Assembly (NCBI GenBank): GCA_025357915.1
Contig: JANYLH010000027.1
Span: 62,001 to 126,000 of the forward strand
Origin: Gammaproteobacteria bacterium
GTDB taxonomy: Bacteria; Pseudomonadota; Gammaproteobacteria; Steroidobacterales; Steroidobacteraceae
Length of the DNA: 64,000 nucleotides
Direction of reading: 5' to 3'
The position numbers and the translations under genes were made by a program. Below the pieces are notes generated by a model that ran no database searches, had not been told where the DNA came from, and worked only from the letters and a program-made list of their open reading frames with translations. This document shows positions 16,316 to 26,616 of this stretch, piece by piece (positions within the stretch are counted from its first letter, which is position 1; each line of letters begins with the position of its first letter).

Positions 16316-18129
16316 ACGACTTCGTCATCAAGATCGGCACCGTCAACGGCACCGGCTCGGCCAGCGCCAACGGACTGCTCATGAAAGCCGTGTTCCGCAG
16401 CGGCGTGCCCGTGGTGGGCAAGAACTATTTTCCTTCGAATATCCAGGGGCTGCCGACCTGGTACGAGATCCGCGTGACCCGCGATGGCCACCGCGCGCGC
16501 AGCGGCCAGGTCGACATCATGGTGGCGCTCAACGCCGAGACCTACGCGCGCGACCTGCAGGAAGTCACCTCAGGCGGCTATTTTCTCTACGATTCCACCT
16601 GGCCCCGCCCCGCATTGCTGCAGATGCGCGACGACGTCACGGTGCTGGGCGCGCCGCTGGCGCGGCTGTGCAACGAGAACTTCAACGGTGCGCGCACCCG
16701 CATTCTCATGAAGAACATCTGCTACGCGGGCGTGCTGGCCGCCCTGCACGACATCGATCCCGAGGTGATCCGCGCGCTGCTGACCGAGACCTACGCGAAG
16801 AAACCGCAGCTGGTCGACAGCAACATGAAGGCGATCCAGCTCGGCTACGACTACGCGAAACAGCATTTTGACTGTCCGCTGCCATTGCGGGTCGAGAAGA
16901 TGGACGCCACGCGCGGCCAGATCATCATCGACGGCAACACCGCCGCGGGTCTGGGTTGCGTTTATGCCGGGGCTACGGTGGCTGCCTGGTATCCGATTAC
17001 GCCCTCGACCTCGCTGATGGACGCCTTCAAGGGGTTTGCCGAAAAACTCCGCGCCGATCCGGCCACCGGCCGCAAGAACTACATCTCGATCCAGGCCGAG
17101 GACGAACTCGCCTCGGTCGGCATGGTGATCGGCGCTTCCTGGAACGGGGCGCGCGCCTTTACGGCCACTTCCGGCCCCGGCCTGTCGTTGATGCAGGAAT
17201 TCATCGGACTCGCCTATTACACTGAAACGCCCACGGTCATCTTCGACGTCCAGCGTGTCGGGCCCTCCACCGGCATGCCCACGCGCACGCAGCAGTGCGA
17301 CATCCGCTCGGCCGCCTACGCCTCGCACGGCGACACGCGCCAGGTGTGCCTGTACCCGGCCAACCCCGAGGAGTGCTTCCACTTCGCGCCGTTGGCGTTT
17401 GATCTCGCGGAACGTCTCCAGACACCCGTGCTGGTGCTCTCGGATATCGATATCGGCATGAACGACTGGATGTGCCCGGAGTTCAAGTGGGACGACAGCT
17501 ACGTGCCTGATCGCGGCAAGGTACTCGACGAGGCGGAGCTCGCCAGGATCGACAAGTTCTGGCGCTATTACGATCACGACGACGACGGCATTCCGCAGCG
17601 GACCATTCCCGGCGTCAGCTCCAAGGGCGCCTACTTCGCGCGCGGCTCCGGCCACAACCAGTACGGCGCCTATACCGAGGATTCGCGCGAGTACCAGGTC
17701 GTGGTCGACCGGCTGCGCAAGAAGTGGCTCACCGCCGCGCGCATGGTGCCGAAGGCGCTCATCGAGTCCGGGAGCAGCGCCGAGCTGGCGGTGGTCACGG
17801 TGGGGAGCGGTGATGCGCCCGCGCGCGAAGCCATCGCCCGGCTGCGCGCGCAGGGCGTGAAGATCGACTACATGCGCGTGCGCGGCTTCCCCTTCGGCGA
17901 GGAGGTCGAGCAGTTCCTCGAGGCGCACCAGCTCAATTTCATCGTCGAACAGAACCGCGACGCGCAATTGCGCTCGCTGCTGACGCTGGAGACCGGCGTG
18001 GCCAAGAGCCGCATGCGCTCGATACTGCATTACAACGGCCTGCCGCTGGCGGCCAGCTACGTCATCGACGGCGTCATGGCCGCGGTGCAGGATCACGCGC
18101 GCCCGGCGGCGCAGCTGGTGCGGCCATGA
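16288..18129 (+). CDS. 2-oxoacid:ferredoxin oxidoreductase, fused gamma-alpha subunit
   Basis: A 613-residue fusion. Residues about 1-190 are the gamma domain (KIGTVNGTGSASANGLLMKA), and from about 205 comes the alpha (pyrimidine-binding) domain with AAWYPITPSTSL, IQAEDELASVGMVIGAS and TATSGPGLSLM. The beta subunit follows with a four-base overlap. The family oxidatively decarboxylates 2-oxoacids to acyl-CoA with ferredoxin, or runs in reverse. 2-Oxoglutarate is the commonest annotation for this gene arrangement, but the substrate cannot be read from the sequence. The ATG lies 28 bases inside the preceding gene. Confidence 0.9.
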   Translation: MPYAAPDRVNDFVIKIGTVNGTGSASANGLLMKAVFRSGVPVVGKNYFPSNIQGLPTWYEIRVTRDGHRARSGQVDIMVALNAETYARDLQEVTSGGYFLYDSTWPRPALLQMRDDVTVLGAPLARLCNENFNGARTRILMKNICYAGVLAALHDIDPEVIRALLTETYAKKPQLVDSNMKAIQLGYDYAKQHFDCPLPLRVEKMDATRGQIIIDGNTAAGLGCVYAGATVAAWYPITPSTSLMDAFKGFAEKLRADPATGRKNYISIQAEDELASVGMVIGASWNGARAFTATSGPGLSLMQEFIGLAYYTETPTVIFDVQRVGPSTGMPTRTQQCDIRSAAYASHGDTRQVCLYPANPEECFHFAPLAFDLAERLQTPVLVLSDIDIGMNDWMCPEFKWDDSYVPDRGKVLDEAELARIDKFWRYYDHDDDGIPQRTIPGVSSKGAYFARGSGHNQYGAYTEDSREYQVVVDRLRKKWLTAARMVPKALIESGSSAELAVVTVGSGDAPAREAIARLRAQGVKIDYMRVRGFPFGEEVEQFLEAHQLNFIVEQNRDAQLRSLLTLETGVAKSRMRSILHYNGLPLAASYVIDGVMAAVQDHARPAAQLVRP

Positions 18130-19181
18130 GCTTCATGGCGAAGCCCAAGGTCGCGCATCCGGACCTGCCGAAAAACTCACGCGGCCTGACGCGGCGCGAC
18201 TACGAAGGCGCTAATTCCACGCTGTGCGCGGGCTGCGGCCATGATTCGATCACCGCGGCCATCGTCGAGGCCTGCTGGGCCAACGCGGTCGAGCCACGCA
18301 CCCTGGTGAAGCTCTCCGGCATCGGCTGCTCTTCGAAGACCACCGCGTATTTCGTCAGTGGCTCGCACGGCTTCAATTCGGTGCACGGCCGCATGCCCTC
18401 GGTTGCTACCGGCGCGAACGCTGCCAACCGCAAGCTCAGCTACATCGGCATCTCGGGCGACGGCGACACGCTGTCGATCGGACTCGGGCAGTTCATCCAT
18501 GCGATCCGCCGCAATCTCAACATGGTGTACATCATCGAGAACAATGGCGTGTACGGGCTCACCAAGGGGCAGTTCTCGGCCTCCGCCGACATCGGCACCA
18601 CGGCCAAGAAGGGCGAGGTCAACAACCAGGCGCCGATCGATCCGGTGCAGCTGGCGCTCACGCTCGGCGCCTCGTTCGTGGCCCGCAGTTTCTCGGGCGA
18701 CAAGGCGCAGCTGGTGCCGCTGATCCAGGCGGCGATGCACCACGATGGTTTCGCGCTCATCGACGTGCTCTCGCCCTGCGTCACCTTCAACGACCACGAG
18801 GGCTCGACGCGCAGCTACGAGTACTCGCGCGAGCACTACGAGGAAGCCGTGCACGCCGATTTTGTGGCGCCGGCCGCCAACATCACCGTGCAGTACGGCG
18901 AGGGCGAGTCGGTGCCGGTAACGATGCACGACGGCAGCCGGATCATCCTGCGCAAGGTCGACAGCGGCTACGATCCCACCGACCGGGGCGCGGCGCTGGC
19001 GCGGATCCGCGAGCGCCTGCGCGCGCAGGAATACCTTACCGGCCTCCTGCACATCAGCACCAACCAGCCGGAGTTTCACCAGCTCAACGCCACCCCCGAC
19101 ATGCCGCTGAACCAGATTCCCTACGCCACGCTCAACCCCGGGTCGGCGGTGCTGGCGAAGATCCTGGCGCGTTACCGCTAG
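18126..19181 (+). CDS. 2-oxoacid:ferredoxin oxidoreductase beta subunit (TPP-binding)
   Basis: A 351-residue thiamine-diphosphate subunit. The N-terminal CAGCGH motif, GIGCSS, the TPP/Mg motif GDGDTLSIG and IENNGVYGLTKGQ are intact. It completes the alpha/gamma fusion upstream (ATGA overlap). A ferredoxin-like domain is supplied by the first gene of the locus. The enzyme is oxygen-sensitive in many organisms, yet this window also encodes aerobic respiratory cytochromes, so an oxygen-tolerant variant is likely. Confidence 0.92.
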   Translation: MSFMAKPKVAHPDLPKNSRGLTRRDYEGANSTLCAGCGHDSITAAIVEACWANAVEPRTLVKLSGIGCSSKTTAYFVSGSHGFNSVHGRMPSVATGANAANRKLSYIGISGDGDTLSIGLGQFIHAIRRNLNMVYIIENNGVYGLTKGQFSASADIGTTAKKGEVNNQAPIDPVQLALTLGASFVARSFSGDKAQLVPLIQAAMHHDGFALIDVLSPCVTFNDHEGSTRSYEYSREHYEEAVHADFVAPAANITVQYGEGESVPVTMHDGSRIILRKVDSGYDPTDRGAALARIRERLRAQEYLTGLLHISTNQPEFHQLNATPDMPLNQIPYATLNPGSAVLAKILARYR

Positions 19182-19265
19182 GGCCTGGGCCGGGCCCGCC
19201 GGTTTGCGCCGGCGGGTGCGAATCACTAGACTCTCGGCCCTTCGACTACATTCTGGAGAAGCTGA

Positions 19266-19400
19266 GTGGGCAAGGGTGATCGCAAGACTCGTCGCGGCAA
19301 GATTTATGCGGGCTCGTTCGGGAAATCACGCCCGAAGGACCCTTCCAAGAACAAGCCGAAGAACGCCCCGGTAAAGGCGAAGACTACCGCCAGGAAGTAG
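19266..19400 (+). CDS. 30S ribosomal protein bTHX
   Basis: A 44-residue, very basic protein reading MGKGDRKTRRGKIYAGSFGK at its start, the hallmark of the small 30S protein bTHX (Thx), which sits in the head of the subunit. The start is GTG at 19266, with GGAGAAG about 7 bases upstream, and the stop is TAG at 19398-19400. The C-terminal half is a Lys/Pro/Ala tail longer than in Thermus Thx. It is too short for most gene-calling cut-offs. Confidence 0.88.
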   Translation: MGKGDRKTRRGKIYAGSFGKSRPKDPSKNKPKNAPVKAKTTARK

Positions 19401-19449
19401 GCGCCCGCTGCCCGGCCGCCATGATTCGTGCGGCCTGCACAGCCTCCCC

Positions 19450-20730
19450 GTGACCGTGTCACCCAAGCGATTACCTCCCGGTCTGTTCGCTGCGCGCCAG
19501 AGCCGGGCGGCGGCCATGCCGTTCATCATGCTGGCCGCGCTGATCGACATGATTTCGATCGGCCTGATCATCCCGGTGCTGCCGGCGCTGGTGGGGAGCT
19601 TTACCGGTTCGCAGGCCGACCAGGCCTACTGGTACGGCGTGGTGACCTTTACCTTCGGCTTCGCCAATTTCTTCGGCTCGCCGATCCTCGGCGCGCTCTC
19701 CGACAGCTTCGGGCGGCGGCCGGTGCTGCTGATCGGCTTCTGCGGCCTGATGTTCAGCTTCTTTGCCACGGCGATGGTGACTTCGCTCCACCTGCTGGTG
19801 GGCATCCGCCTGGTGGCCGGGGCGATGCAGTCGAATCTGTCCGTGGCCAATGCCTACGTGGCGGATATCACGCCCCCCGAGGAGCGCGCGAAGCGCTTCG
19901 GGATGCTGGGGGCGATGTTCGGCGTCGGCTTCGTGCTCGGCCCGGTCATCGGCGGGCTGCTCGGCGCGGTCAATCTGCGGCTGCCGTTTCTGGTCGCCGG
20001 GAGCCTGGCGGTACTCAACCTGCTCTACGGGTACTTCGTGCTGCCCGAGTCGCTCCCGCGTGAACGCCGGCACGCCTTCGAGTGGCGGAACACGAACCCG
20101 TTCCGCTCCCTCCGCGGGCTGACACAACTCAAGGGCGCCGGACCGCTGGTCGCCGTCGTAGCCTGCGCCGGACTGGCGCAATTCCTGCTCTACACCTGCT
20201 GGGTGCTGTACACCACCTTCAAGTTCGGCTGGAGCACGTTCGAAAACGGCTTGTCGCTGGCGGCGGTGGGCGTGGTCGCGGCCATCATGCAGGGGCTCCT
20301 GCTCGGGCGGATCCTCAGGGTCATGAGTCCGCGGCGCCTCGCGGTACTGGGCCTGATTTCATCCACGCTCGCCTATGCGCTGTGGGGCGCGGCGACGCAG
20401 AGCTGGATGATGTTCGCGATCATCTTCGTGAACCTGCTGGGTGCGACCGTCGGCGCGACCATCCAGAGCATCATTTCCAGCGCCGCGGACGCGCACAACC
20501 AGGGCAGGACGCTCGGCGCCGTCGGCGGCCTCAACAGCCTCATGGCCGTGCTCGCGCCGCCTATCGGCGCAACGCTCCTGCAGATGGTGGCGCACCTGCC
20601 GCGCGGCGACTGGCGCATCGGCGCACCGTTCTACCTGTGCGCGCTACTGCAGGCGGCGGCGCTGGCGCTTACCATCACGCACTTTCGCAGGCAGCGCAGC
20701 GCGCGGCGGGTTGCCGCCGCCCCGGCCTGA
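19450..20730 (+). CDS. MFS transporter, TetA-like (tetracycline-type) exporter
   Basis: A 426-residue, 12-helix MFS protein. The signature SPILGALSDSFGRRPVLL in the first cytoplasmic loop and the motif YVADITPPEERAKRFGMLGAMFGVGFVLGP before and in helix 5 are typical of the drug:H+ antiporter-1 group that includes TetA(A/B). Start GTG at 19450; a later start near residue 23 (MPFIMLAALIDMISIG) would also give a complete first helix. Substrate unknown. No repressor gene is adjacent. Confidence 0.85.
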   Translation: MTVSPKRLPPGLFAARQSRAAAMPFIMLAALIDMISIGLIIPVLPALVGSFTGSQADQAYWYGVVTFTFGFANFFGSPILGALSDSFGRRPVLLIGFCGLMFSFFATAMVTSLHLLVGIRLVAGAMQSNLSVANAYVADITPPEERAKRFGMLGAMFGVGFVLGPVIGGLLGAVNLRLPFLVAGSLAVLNLLYGYFVLPESLPRERRHAFEWRNTNPFRSLRGLTQLKGAGPLVAVVACAGLAQFLLYTCWVLYTTFKFGWSTFENGLSLAAVGVVAAIMQGLLLGRILRVMSPRRLAVLGLISSTLAYALWGAATQSWMMFAIIFVNLLGATVGATIQSIISSAADAHNQGRTLGAVGGLNSLMAVLAPPIGATLLQMVAHLPRGDWRIGAPFYLCALLQAAALALTITHFRRQRSARRVAAAPA

Positions 20731-20769
20731 CAGCACCGGCAGCGGGTTCCCGGGGGACGGTCGGCGGCA

Positions 20770-22719
20770 CTAGCCGCCGCGGGGCATACTGAACATCAGC
20801 TTGCTTTGGGTCTGGTCGATGTCGTGCGTGGCGCCCGCTTCGTGGGTCTGCTCGCCGCGGCGGATCAGCCCGGCGAATTCGGACGCCGGCACGGCCGGGC
20901 TGAAATGGTACCCCTGGTACTGATCGCACCCCAGGTTCTGCAGGAATTCCAGCTGCTCGGGGGTCTCGACCCCTTCCGCGACCACCTTGAGTTTCAGGCT
21001 GTGGGCGAGCGAGACGATGGCACGCACGATCGAGGCATCGTCCGCGCGTGATTCGAGTTCCTTGATGAAGGTGCGGTCGATCTTCAGTTTGTCGATCGGA
21101 AAGCGCCGCAGGTAGCTCATGCTCGAGTAACCGGTGCCGAAGTCGTCCACGGACACCAGCACGCCCATCCGGCTCAGTTTCTCGAGTATGTTCACCGATT
21201 CCTCCGGATCGCTCATCAGCGCGGTCTCGGTGATTTCCACTTCCAGGAAGCTCGGATCGAGGCTGAAATCCTGCAGTGCCGCCTCGATCACCTGCAGCAG
21301 CGTGCCGTGGCGGAACTGGAAGGCCGAGAGATTGACCGCCACGCGCGTGCGCGCCAGTCCCTCGAGCTGCCAGGCGCGCGCCTGCCGGCAGGCCTCGCGA
21401 ATGACCCACTTGCCGATCGCCTCGATCAGGCCGCACTCTTCCGCCACCGGGATGAAGTCCGCGGGCGGCACCAGGCCGCGCTCGGGATGCTGCCAGCGGA
21501 TCAGGGCCTCGGCGCCATGCACCAGCCCGGTCCTGGCGTCGACTTTCGGCTGATAGTGCAGCACGAATTGCTGCAGGGTGAGCGCCTCGTACAGGTCGCG
21601 CTCCAGCTTGCCGCGTTCATGGCTGTTGGCGTCCATGCCGGGCGCGAAGAATTGCACGCCGTTGCGGCCGCTCTGCTTGACGCAATACATTGCCGCGTCC
21701 GCCCGGGCGATCAGGATGTCGACCGTGGCGCCATCCTGCGGAAACATCGCGACGCCCACGCTGGCCGAGACATGCAGGTCGACGCCCTCGACGTGCACGG
21801 TCCGCTGCAGCGCCTCGACCGCCCGCTTGGCCACGGCCGCGGCGTCGGCCGCTGCGGTCAGCCGGTCGATGATCATGACGAACTCGTCGCCGCCGAGGCG
21901 CACCACCGTATCAATGTTGCGGGCGACACCCTGGATGCATTGCGCGGAGTGCCTGAGCAGTTCGTCGCCGGCGCGGTGCCCGAAGGAATCATTGACCACC
22001 TTGAAGCGATCAAGATCGAAGACCGCGACGGCGAAGATGTGTCCGTCGCGCGTCGCGTGCGCGATCGCCTGCGCCACGCGGTCCTCGAGCAGCACGCGGT
22101 TGGGGAGGCCGGTCAGCGAGTCGTGGGTGGCCAGATGGCGCAACTGCTTGTTGGCGGCCTCCAGGCCCTTGGTGCGGTCCTCGACCACCTGCTCCAGGTT
22201 CTCAACCTGGCGCCGGAGGGTGTGTTCGTTCTGCCATTTGCGGGTCAGCGCGTTCGCACACTGCAGCACTTCGATCGGTTCAAAGGGCTTCTTTACGACC
22301 AGCAGTTTGTCCGAATGGTCGAGGCGGGCCACCACGTCGGCCCAGTCGTAGTCCGAATGCGCCGAACAGATGACCACCTGCACATGCGGGTCGATGGCCC
22401 ACAGGCGCTGGATGGTCTCCAGGCCATCCCAGCCCGGCGGCATGCGCATGTCGACGAAGGCCAGCGCATAGGGGCGCCCTGCCTGCTGCGCGCGCTGCAC
22501 CAGCTCCACGCCGATCTGGCCCTGCAGGGCGGTGTCGACCTCGAAGCCCTGGCGGTCGGCGGGCCTGGCGTCGCCGCCGAGCAGGGCACGCTCGGCGTCG
22601 AGGAGCGCCGCTTCCGCGCCCGCCTCGGGGCTGAGGATCTTGATGAAGTCCTCGTGTATCGACCGGTTATCGTCGATGACGAGTACGCGCCGGTTATGCG
22701 GCGCTGGATTGTTCAGCAT
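20770..22719 (-). CDS. response regulator with GGDEF and EAL domains
   Basis: A 649-residue cytoplasmic c-di-GMP signalling protein. The N-terminal receiver domain (VLVIDDN; phospho-Asp in FVDMRMPPGWDG; KKPF) is followed by a coiled linker, a GGDEF domain (RLGGDEF, intact) and an EAL domain (GAEALIRWQHPERG, NLSAFQF, EITETAL, DDFGTGYSS, VVAEGVET, all intact). An inhibitory RxxD site (RNID) sits five residues before GGDEF. Both cyclase and phosphodiesterase activities are therefore possible. The start at 22719 overlaps the 3' end of the sensor kinase gene by 26 bases, so the two form a pair. Confidence 0.93.
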   Translation of the reverse strand: MLNNPAPHNRRVLVIDDNRSIHEDFIKILSPEAGAEAALLDAERALLGGDARPADRQGFEVDTALQGQIGVELVQRAQQAGRPYALAFVDMRMPPGWDGLETIQRLWAIDPHVQVVICSAHSDYDWADVVARLDHSDKLLVVKKPFEPIEVLQCANALTRKWQNEHTLRRQVENLEQVVEDRTKGLEAANKQLRHLATHDSLTGLPNRVLLEDRVAQAIAHATRDGHIFAVAVFDLDRFKVVNDSFGHRAGDELLRHSAQCIQGVARNIDTVVRLGGDEFVMIIDRLTAAADAAAVAKRAVEALQRTVHVEGVDLHVSASVGVAMFPQDGATVDILIARADAAMYCVKQSGRNGVQFFAPGMDANSHERGKLERDLYEALTLQQFVLHYQPKVDARTGLVHGAEALIRWQHPERGLVPPADFIPVAEECGLIEAIGKWVIREACRQARAWQLEGLARTRVAVNLSAFQFRHGTLLQVIEAALQDFSLDPSFLEVEITETALMSDPEESVNILEKLSRMGVLVSVDDFGTGYSSMSYLRRFPIDKLKIDRTFIKELESRADDASIVRAIVSLAHSLKLKVVAEGVETPEQLEFLQNLGCDQYQGYHFSPAVPASEFAGLIRRGEQTHEAGATHDIDQTQSKLMFSMPRGG

Positions 22720-24565
22720 GGGCAGTCTCGCGGGGTTGGAGCGGGAGTTCGAGAATAAATGTTGCGCCCTGGGCATTGCCGCGGCTCTGGGCACGCAACG
22801 CGCCACCCAGTTCCGTGGCCGCCAGCGCGCCGCTGTGCAGCCCGAAGCCGTGGCCATTCTTCTTGGTGGTGAAGCCGTGACTGAAGATGCGCGTGAGGTT
22901 TTCGGGCGGGATGCCGATCCCGTTGTCGGTGATGGCGATCTGCACGCCCGCGGCGAGCGGTGCGACCCGCACGCTGATGCACTTGTCGGCGCGCTCGGTG
23001 GCCTGGCAGGCGTGCTTGGCGTTGCGCAGCAGGTTCACGAGGATCTGCAGCACGCGGTGCTTGTCGACGGTGATCGGCGGCACGTCGGCGAAGTCGCGCT
23101 TGAGCGTGATGCCGTGGCGCTCCAGGGAGCTGGCATTGAGGCGCAGGCCCTCCTCCACGAGCTTGTGAACGTCGACGGTTTCGTTCACGCCGGCCAGCTT
23201 GGCGTAGCTCTGCTGCATCGCCACTACTTCCTTGATGTGGCCGATATTGCTGCGCAGGGCATCGAGTTCCTGGAGCGTGGCCTGGCGCTCGGCCAGCAGC
23301 TGCCTGGACAGCTGCTCGAGATAGGTCGGCAGGTGCTTGCCGCGCTCGTCCTGCGTGATGAACTGGCCCAGGTCATGCTGGTGTTCCTGCAGGAGCGTGA
23401 CGACCCGGCCCAGGCCCTCGGCCTTGGATTTGCGGACGTAGTCGCTCACCAGGCTCGCCGAGACGTTTACGCTGTTGAGTACGTTGCCGACGTTATGCAG
23501 GACGCTGGCGGCCACCTCGGCCATGCCTGCGTGGCGTGAGGCATCGCGCAGCTGTTGCTGCAGGGCTGATTCGCGATGCTCGGCCGCCACCCGCTCGGTG
23601 ATGTCCAGATCGATGCCGACCAGGCGTGGGCCGGCGTCGGCGGAGTCGATCACGGTCTCGGCGAGCGATTCAATGTGGCGGGTTGTACCGTCGGGCAGCA
23701 CCACCCGGTAGCGTGTGCGCAGCTGCTGGTGCTCGCGCAGCGCCGTAGTCATCGCCTGCGCCGCCGCGTCGCGGTCGGCGGGGTGGATCAGCGCCAGCCA
23801 GCCGCTCAGGGTGGGCTCGAAGTCGGGCGCCGTCTGGCCATAGAGCTCGCGCATGGTCTCGCTCCACCAGACCTGCTCGCCCTGTTGCTGCAATTCGTAG
23901 ACCCCCGCGCGCGCCGCCTTGCTGGCCGCACCGAAGCGTATCGAGATCACTTCCAGCTCGGCGCGCCGCTTGCGTTCGACCGCGGCCTCGGCCTCGAGCT
24001 GCTGCTTCAGGCGCCGCCGCGTCGCCAGCACGAACACCAGGGTCAAGGTGCCGCTGGCGAGCAGCGCGGCGACGACCTGGCGCTTCTGCCTGACGGCCGA
24101 ATCGACGGCATCGCGCACCACCGCCTGGTCGCGATCGACGTAAATCGCCTCTATCTGCCGGGTCTGCTGGTCGGCGAGCAGGAAGCTGGCGCGCAGCGGC
24201 CGCAGCGTCTCGAAATCCGTGCCGTTGCCGACGATGCGCGCCAGCCCGGCGACCAGGGCCGTCGTCTCGCCGAGCGTGGCGGCTTCACCCCGATTTGCCA
24301 GCTGCATGAGTTGCTTCGAGGCCAACTGCAGCGCCTCCGCCGGCTGCCTGCCCAGCGTGCCGGTGTCGACGGCGTCGGCAGCACCGTTGCTGAAGGTCCG
24401 GAAATTGGCCCGCGCCTCGCTGGCGAGGTTGCGCAGCGGCCGCGAAGACTCCAGCGCCTCCGCCCGGCGCGCGTCGGCCGTCAGCTGGCCGAGCAGCACC
24501 AGCGTCACCGGCAGGATGACAGCCAGGAACTGCAGGGCGATCAGGTTGTCGGTTGAACGTCGCAT
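22694..24565 (-). CDS. membrane sensor histidine kinase with PAS domain
   Basis: A 623-residue kinase. A first helix near residues 8-26 and a second near 165-182 bracket a periplasmic four-helix-like sensor region. A PAS domain (about 210-335, ending [17 protein letters not shown]) follows. The phosphoacceptor region reads [15 protein letters not shown] rather than the common HExxN/P box, and the ATPase domain has [17 protein letters not shown] and [11 protein letters not shown]. The HNxGNxL type of H-box is known from kinases partnered with c-di-GMP regulators, which matches the coupled downstream gene. Signal unknown. Confidence 0.9.
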   Translation of the reverse strand: MRRSTDNLIALQFLAVILPVTLVLLGQLTADARRAEALESSRPLRNLASEARANFRTFSNGAADAVDTGTLGRQPAEALQLASKQLMQLANRGEAATLGETTALVAGLARIVGNGTDFETLRPLRASFLLADQQTRQIEAIYVDRDQAVVRDAVDSAVRQKRQVVAALLASGTLTLVFVLATRRRLKQQLEAEAAVERKRRAELEVISIRFGAASKAARAGVYELQQQGEQVWWSETMRELYGQTAPDFEPTLSGWLALIHPADRDAAAQAMTTALREHQQLRTRYRVVLPDGTTRHIESLAETVIDSADAGPRLVGIDLDITERVAAEHRESALQQQLRDASRHAGMAEVAASVLHNVGNVLNSVNVSASLVSDYVRKSKAEGLGRVVTLLQEHQHDLGQFITQDERGKHLPTYLEQLSRQLLAERQATLQELDALRSNIGHIKEVVAMQQSYAKLAGVNETVDVHKLVEEGLRLNASSLERHGITLKRDFADVPPITVDKHRVLQILVNLLRNAKHACQATERADKCISVRVAPLAAGVQIAITDNGIGIPPENLTRIFSHGFTTKKNGHGFGLHSGALAATELGGALRAQSRGNAQGATFILELPLQPRETAHAEQSSAA

Positions 24566-24720
24566 GGTTACGCACACTGGTAGCGCACGGACGATACGGT
24601 GCCCGCTGGAAGAACATCGGGATCTGCGACCGATAGTTGAGAACGGGCATGGTCGCAGCCGCACCCAGCCTGCAAGACTGTGACGGGCGTCATGTTTCCG
24701 GGGCGACGCCCCCGGGAGGC

Positions 24721-26049
24721 CTAGAGTATGTAGCGGCTCAGGTCCTCGTCCTTCGCGAGGTTCCCCAGGTGCGCGTCGACATAAGCGGCGTCGACCAGCA
24801 GTTCCGTGCCGCGCTGCTCGCTGGCGGCGAACGAGATCACTTCGAGGAGCCGTTCCATCACCGTGTGGAGCCGTCGCGCGCCGATGTTCTCGGTGCGTTC
24901 GTTGACGTGGTGCGCCAGCTCGGCAATGCGGCGCACGCCGTCGGCGGCGAATTCCAGTTTCACCTCCTCGGTGCCGAGCAGCGCGCGGTACTGCGCGGTC
25001 AGCGAGGCGTCGGGCTCGGTGAGGATGCGCACGAAATCCTCCACCTTGAGCGAATCGAGCTCGACGCGGATCGGAAAGCGCCCCTGCAGTTCCGGGATCA
25101 GGTCCGAGGGCTTGGACATGTGAAAAGCGCCGGAGGCGATGAACAGCACGTGGTCGGTCTTGATCTGGCCGTACCTGGTGCTAACGGTGCAACCCTCGAC
25201 CAGCGGCAGCAGGTCGCGCTGCACGCCTTCGCGCGAAACATCGGCGCCGATAGTTTCCTGGCGGCGGCAGATCTTGTCGAGTTCGTCGATGAACACGATA
25301 CCGTTCTGTTCGGCGTTGGCCAGTGCGCGCGTCTGGAGCTCCTCTTCGTTGACGAGTTTGCCGGCCTCTTCCTCGACCAGCAGCTTCAGCGCCTCGCGCA
25401 CCTTCACGCGCTGCGGCTTGCTGCGCGCGCTGCCGAGACTCTGGAACATCGACTGCAGCTGCTGTTGCATCTCCTCCATGCCGGGCGGCGCCATGATGTC
25501 GACGCCCGCGGGGAGCGTGCGCAATTCGATCTCGATCTCGCGCTCGTCCAGCTCGCCGCGCAGCAGCAGCTCACGGAATTTCTGCCGCGTCTCGGCGTCG
25601 CGCGGCTGCGCGGGCTCGTCGGTGGAAAAACCGCTGAGCTTTGGCCTGGGCAGCAGCGCGTCGAGCACGCGTTCCTGTGCGGCGGCGCGCGCCGGTTCGC
25701 GCACGCGCGCGACTTCCTGCTCGCGCGTCATCTTGACGGCGACCTCGGCGAGCTCTTTGATGATCGAGTCGACTTCGCGGCCGACGTAGCCCACTTCGGT
25801 GAACTTGGTGGCCTCCACCTTCACGAACGGCGCGTTCGCCAGGCGCGCCAGGCGCCGCGCGATCTCGGTCTTGCCGCAACCGGTGGGACCGATCATCAGG
25901 ATGTTCTTCGGCGTGATCTCCTGGCGGAGCGGTTCGCCGACCTGCATGCGCCGCCAGCGGTTGCGCAGTGCGATCGCCACCGAACGCTTGGCGGCGCCCT
26001 GGCCGATGATGTGCTTGTCGAGTTCCTCGACGATCTGGCGCGGCGTCAC
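24721..26049 (-). CDS. hslU: HslU, ATPase subunit of the HslVU protease
   Basis: A 442-residue AAA+ unfoldase that feeds substrates to HslV. Walker A is [14 protein letters not shown], Walker [11 protein letters not shown], with the I domain in between and the HslU signatures LDKHIIGQ and [12 protein letters not shown]. The GTG start at 26049 overlaps the hslV TGA (GTGA). It ends in LSRYIL, the conserved C-terminal tail that docks into HslV. Confidence 0.97.
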   Translation of the reverse strand: MTPRQIVEELDKHIIGQGAAKRSVAIALRNRWRRMQVGEPLRQEITPKNILMIGPTGCGKTEIARRLARLANAPFVKVEATKFTEVGYVGREVDSIIKELAEVAVKMTREQEVARVREPARAAAQERVLDALLPRPKLSGFSTDEPAQPRDAETRQKFRELLLRGELDEREIEIELRTLPAGVDIMAPPGMEEMQQQLQSMFQSLGSARSKPQRVKVREALKLLVEEEAGKLVNEEELQTRALANAEQNGIVFIDELDKICRRQETIGADVSREGVQRDLLPLVEGCTVSTRYGQIKTDHVLFIASGAFHMSKPSDLIPELQGRFPIRVELDSLKVEDFVRILTEPDASLTAQYRALLGTEEVKLEFAADGVRRIAELAHHVNERTENIGARRLHTVMERLLEVISFAASEQRGTELLVDAAYVDAHLGNLAKDEDLSRYIL

Positions 26050-26594
26050 GTGCCCAGCTCCTCGATGATGAGGTTCCGGTTGGTGTAGATGCAGATGTCG
26101 GCGGCGATGTTGAGCGCCCGTTCGACGATGTCGTGCGCGCTTAGCTGCGTGTTCTGCAGCAGTGCCAGTGCCGCGGCCTGCGCGAACGGGCCTCCCGACC
26201 CTATGGCCGCCAGTTCATGCTCGGGCTCGATGACATCGCCGTTCCCCGAGATCACGAACAGGCTGTGCGGGTCGCCGACCAGCAGGAGCGCCTCGAGCCG
26301 GCGCAGGTAGCGGTCGGAGCGCCAGTCCTTGGCGAGCTCGATGGCCGCGCGCGTGAGATTCCCGAATTTCTCGAGCTTACCCTCGAAGCGCTCGAACAGC
26401 GTGAAGGCGTCGGCCGTGCCGCCGGCGAATCCGGCGACCACCTTGCCACCGGCGAGGCGACGCACCTTGCGCGCGTTGGATTTCATCACCGTGGCGCCGA
26501 GGGTGACCTGACCGTCCCCTCCCAGGGCAATAACGCCAGGCCGGCGCACGGCCAGGATGGTGGTGGAATGGGGATCGAAGGCCTGGCTCATCAA
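26046..26594 (-). CDS. hslV: HslV, peptidase subunit of the HslVU protease
   Basis: A 182-residue N-terminal-nucleophile threonine protease. The mature N-terminus should be the [10 protein letters not shown] stretch, so the first Thr is the catalytic residue and about ten preceding residues (MSQAFDPHS) form a propeptide that must be removed. A similar short extension occurs in Xanthomonas-type HslV, whereas enteric HslV begins [12 protein letters not shown] and [14 protein letters not shown] motifs are intact. Two ATGs in tandem start the frame; either gives the same mature enzyme. Confidence 0.95.
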   Translation of the reverse strand: MMSQAFDPHSTTILAVRRPGVIALGGDGQVTLGATVMKSNARKVRRLAGGKVVAGFAGGTADAFTLFERFEGKLEKFGNLTRAAIELAKDWRSDRYLRRLEALLLVGDPHSLFVISGNGDVIEPEHELAAIGSGGPFAQAAALALLQNTQLSAHDIVERALNIAADICIYTNRNLIIEELGT

Positions 26595-26616
26595 CAGCCC
26601 CTTGATTTACAGAGAG

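Noticed and set aside
19182-19265. AGGGCCTGGGCCGGGCCC stretch as another copy of the palindromic element
   Set aside because: Only the first eight bases resemble the element end; no inverted repeat partner or TA flank is present.
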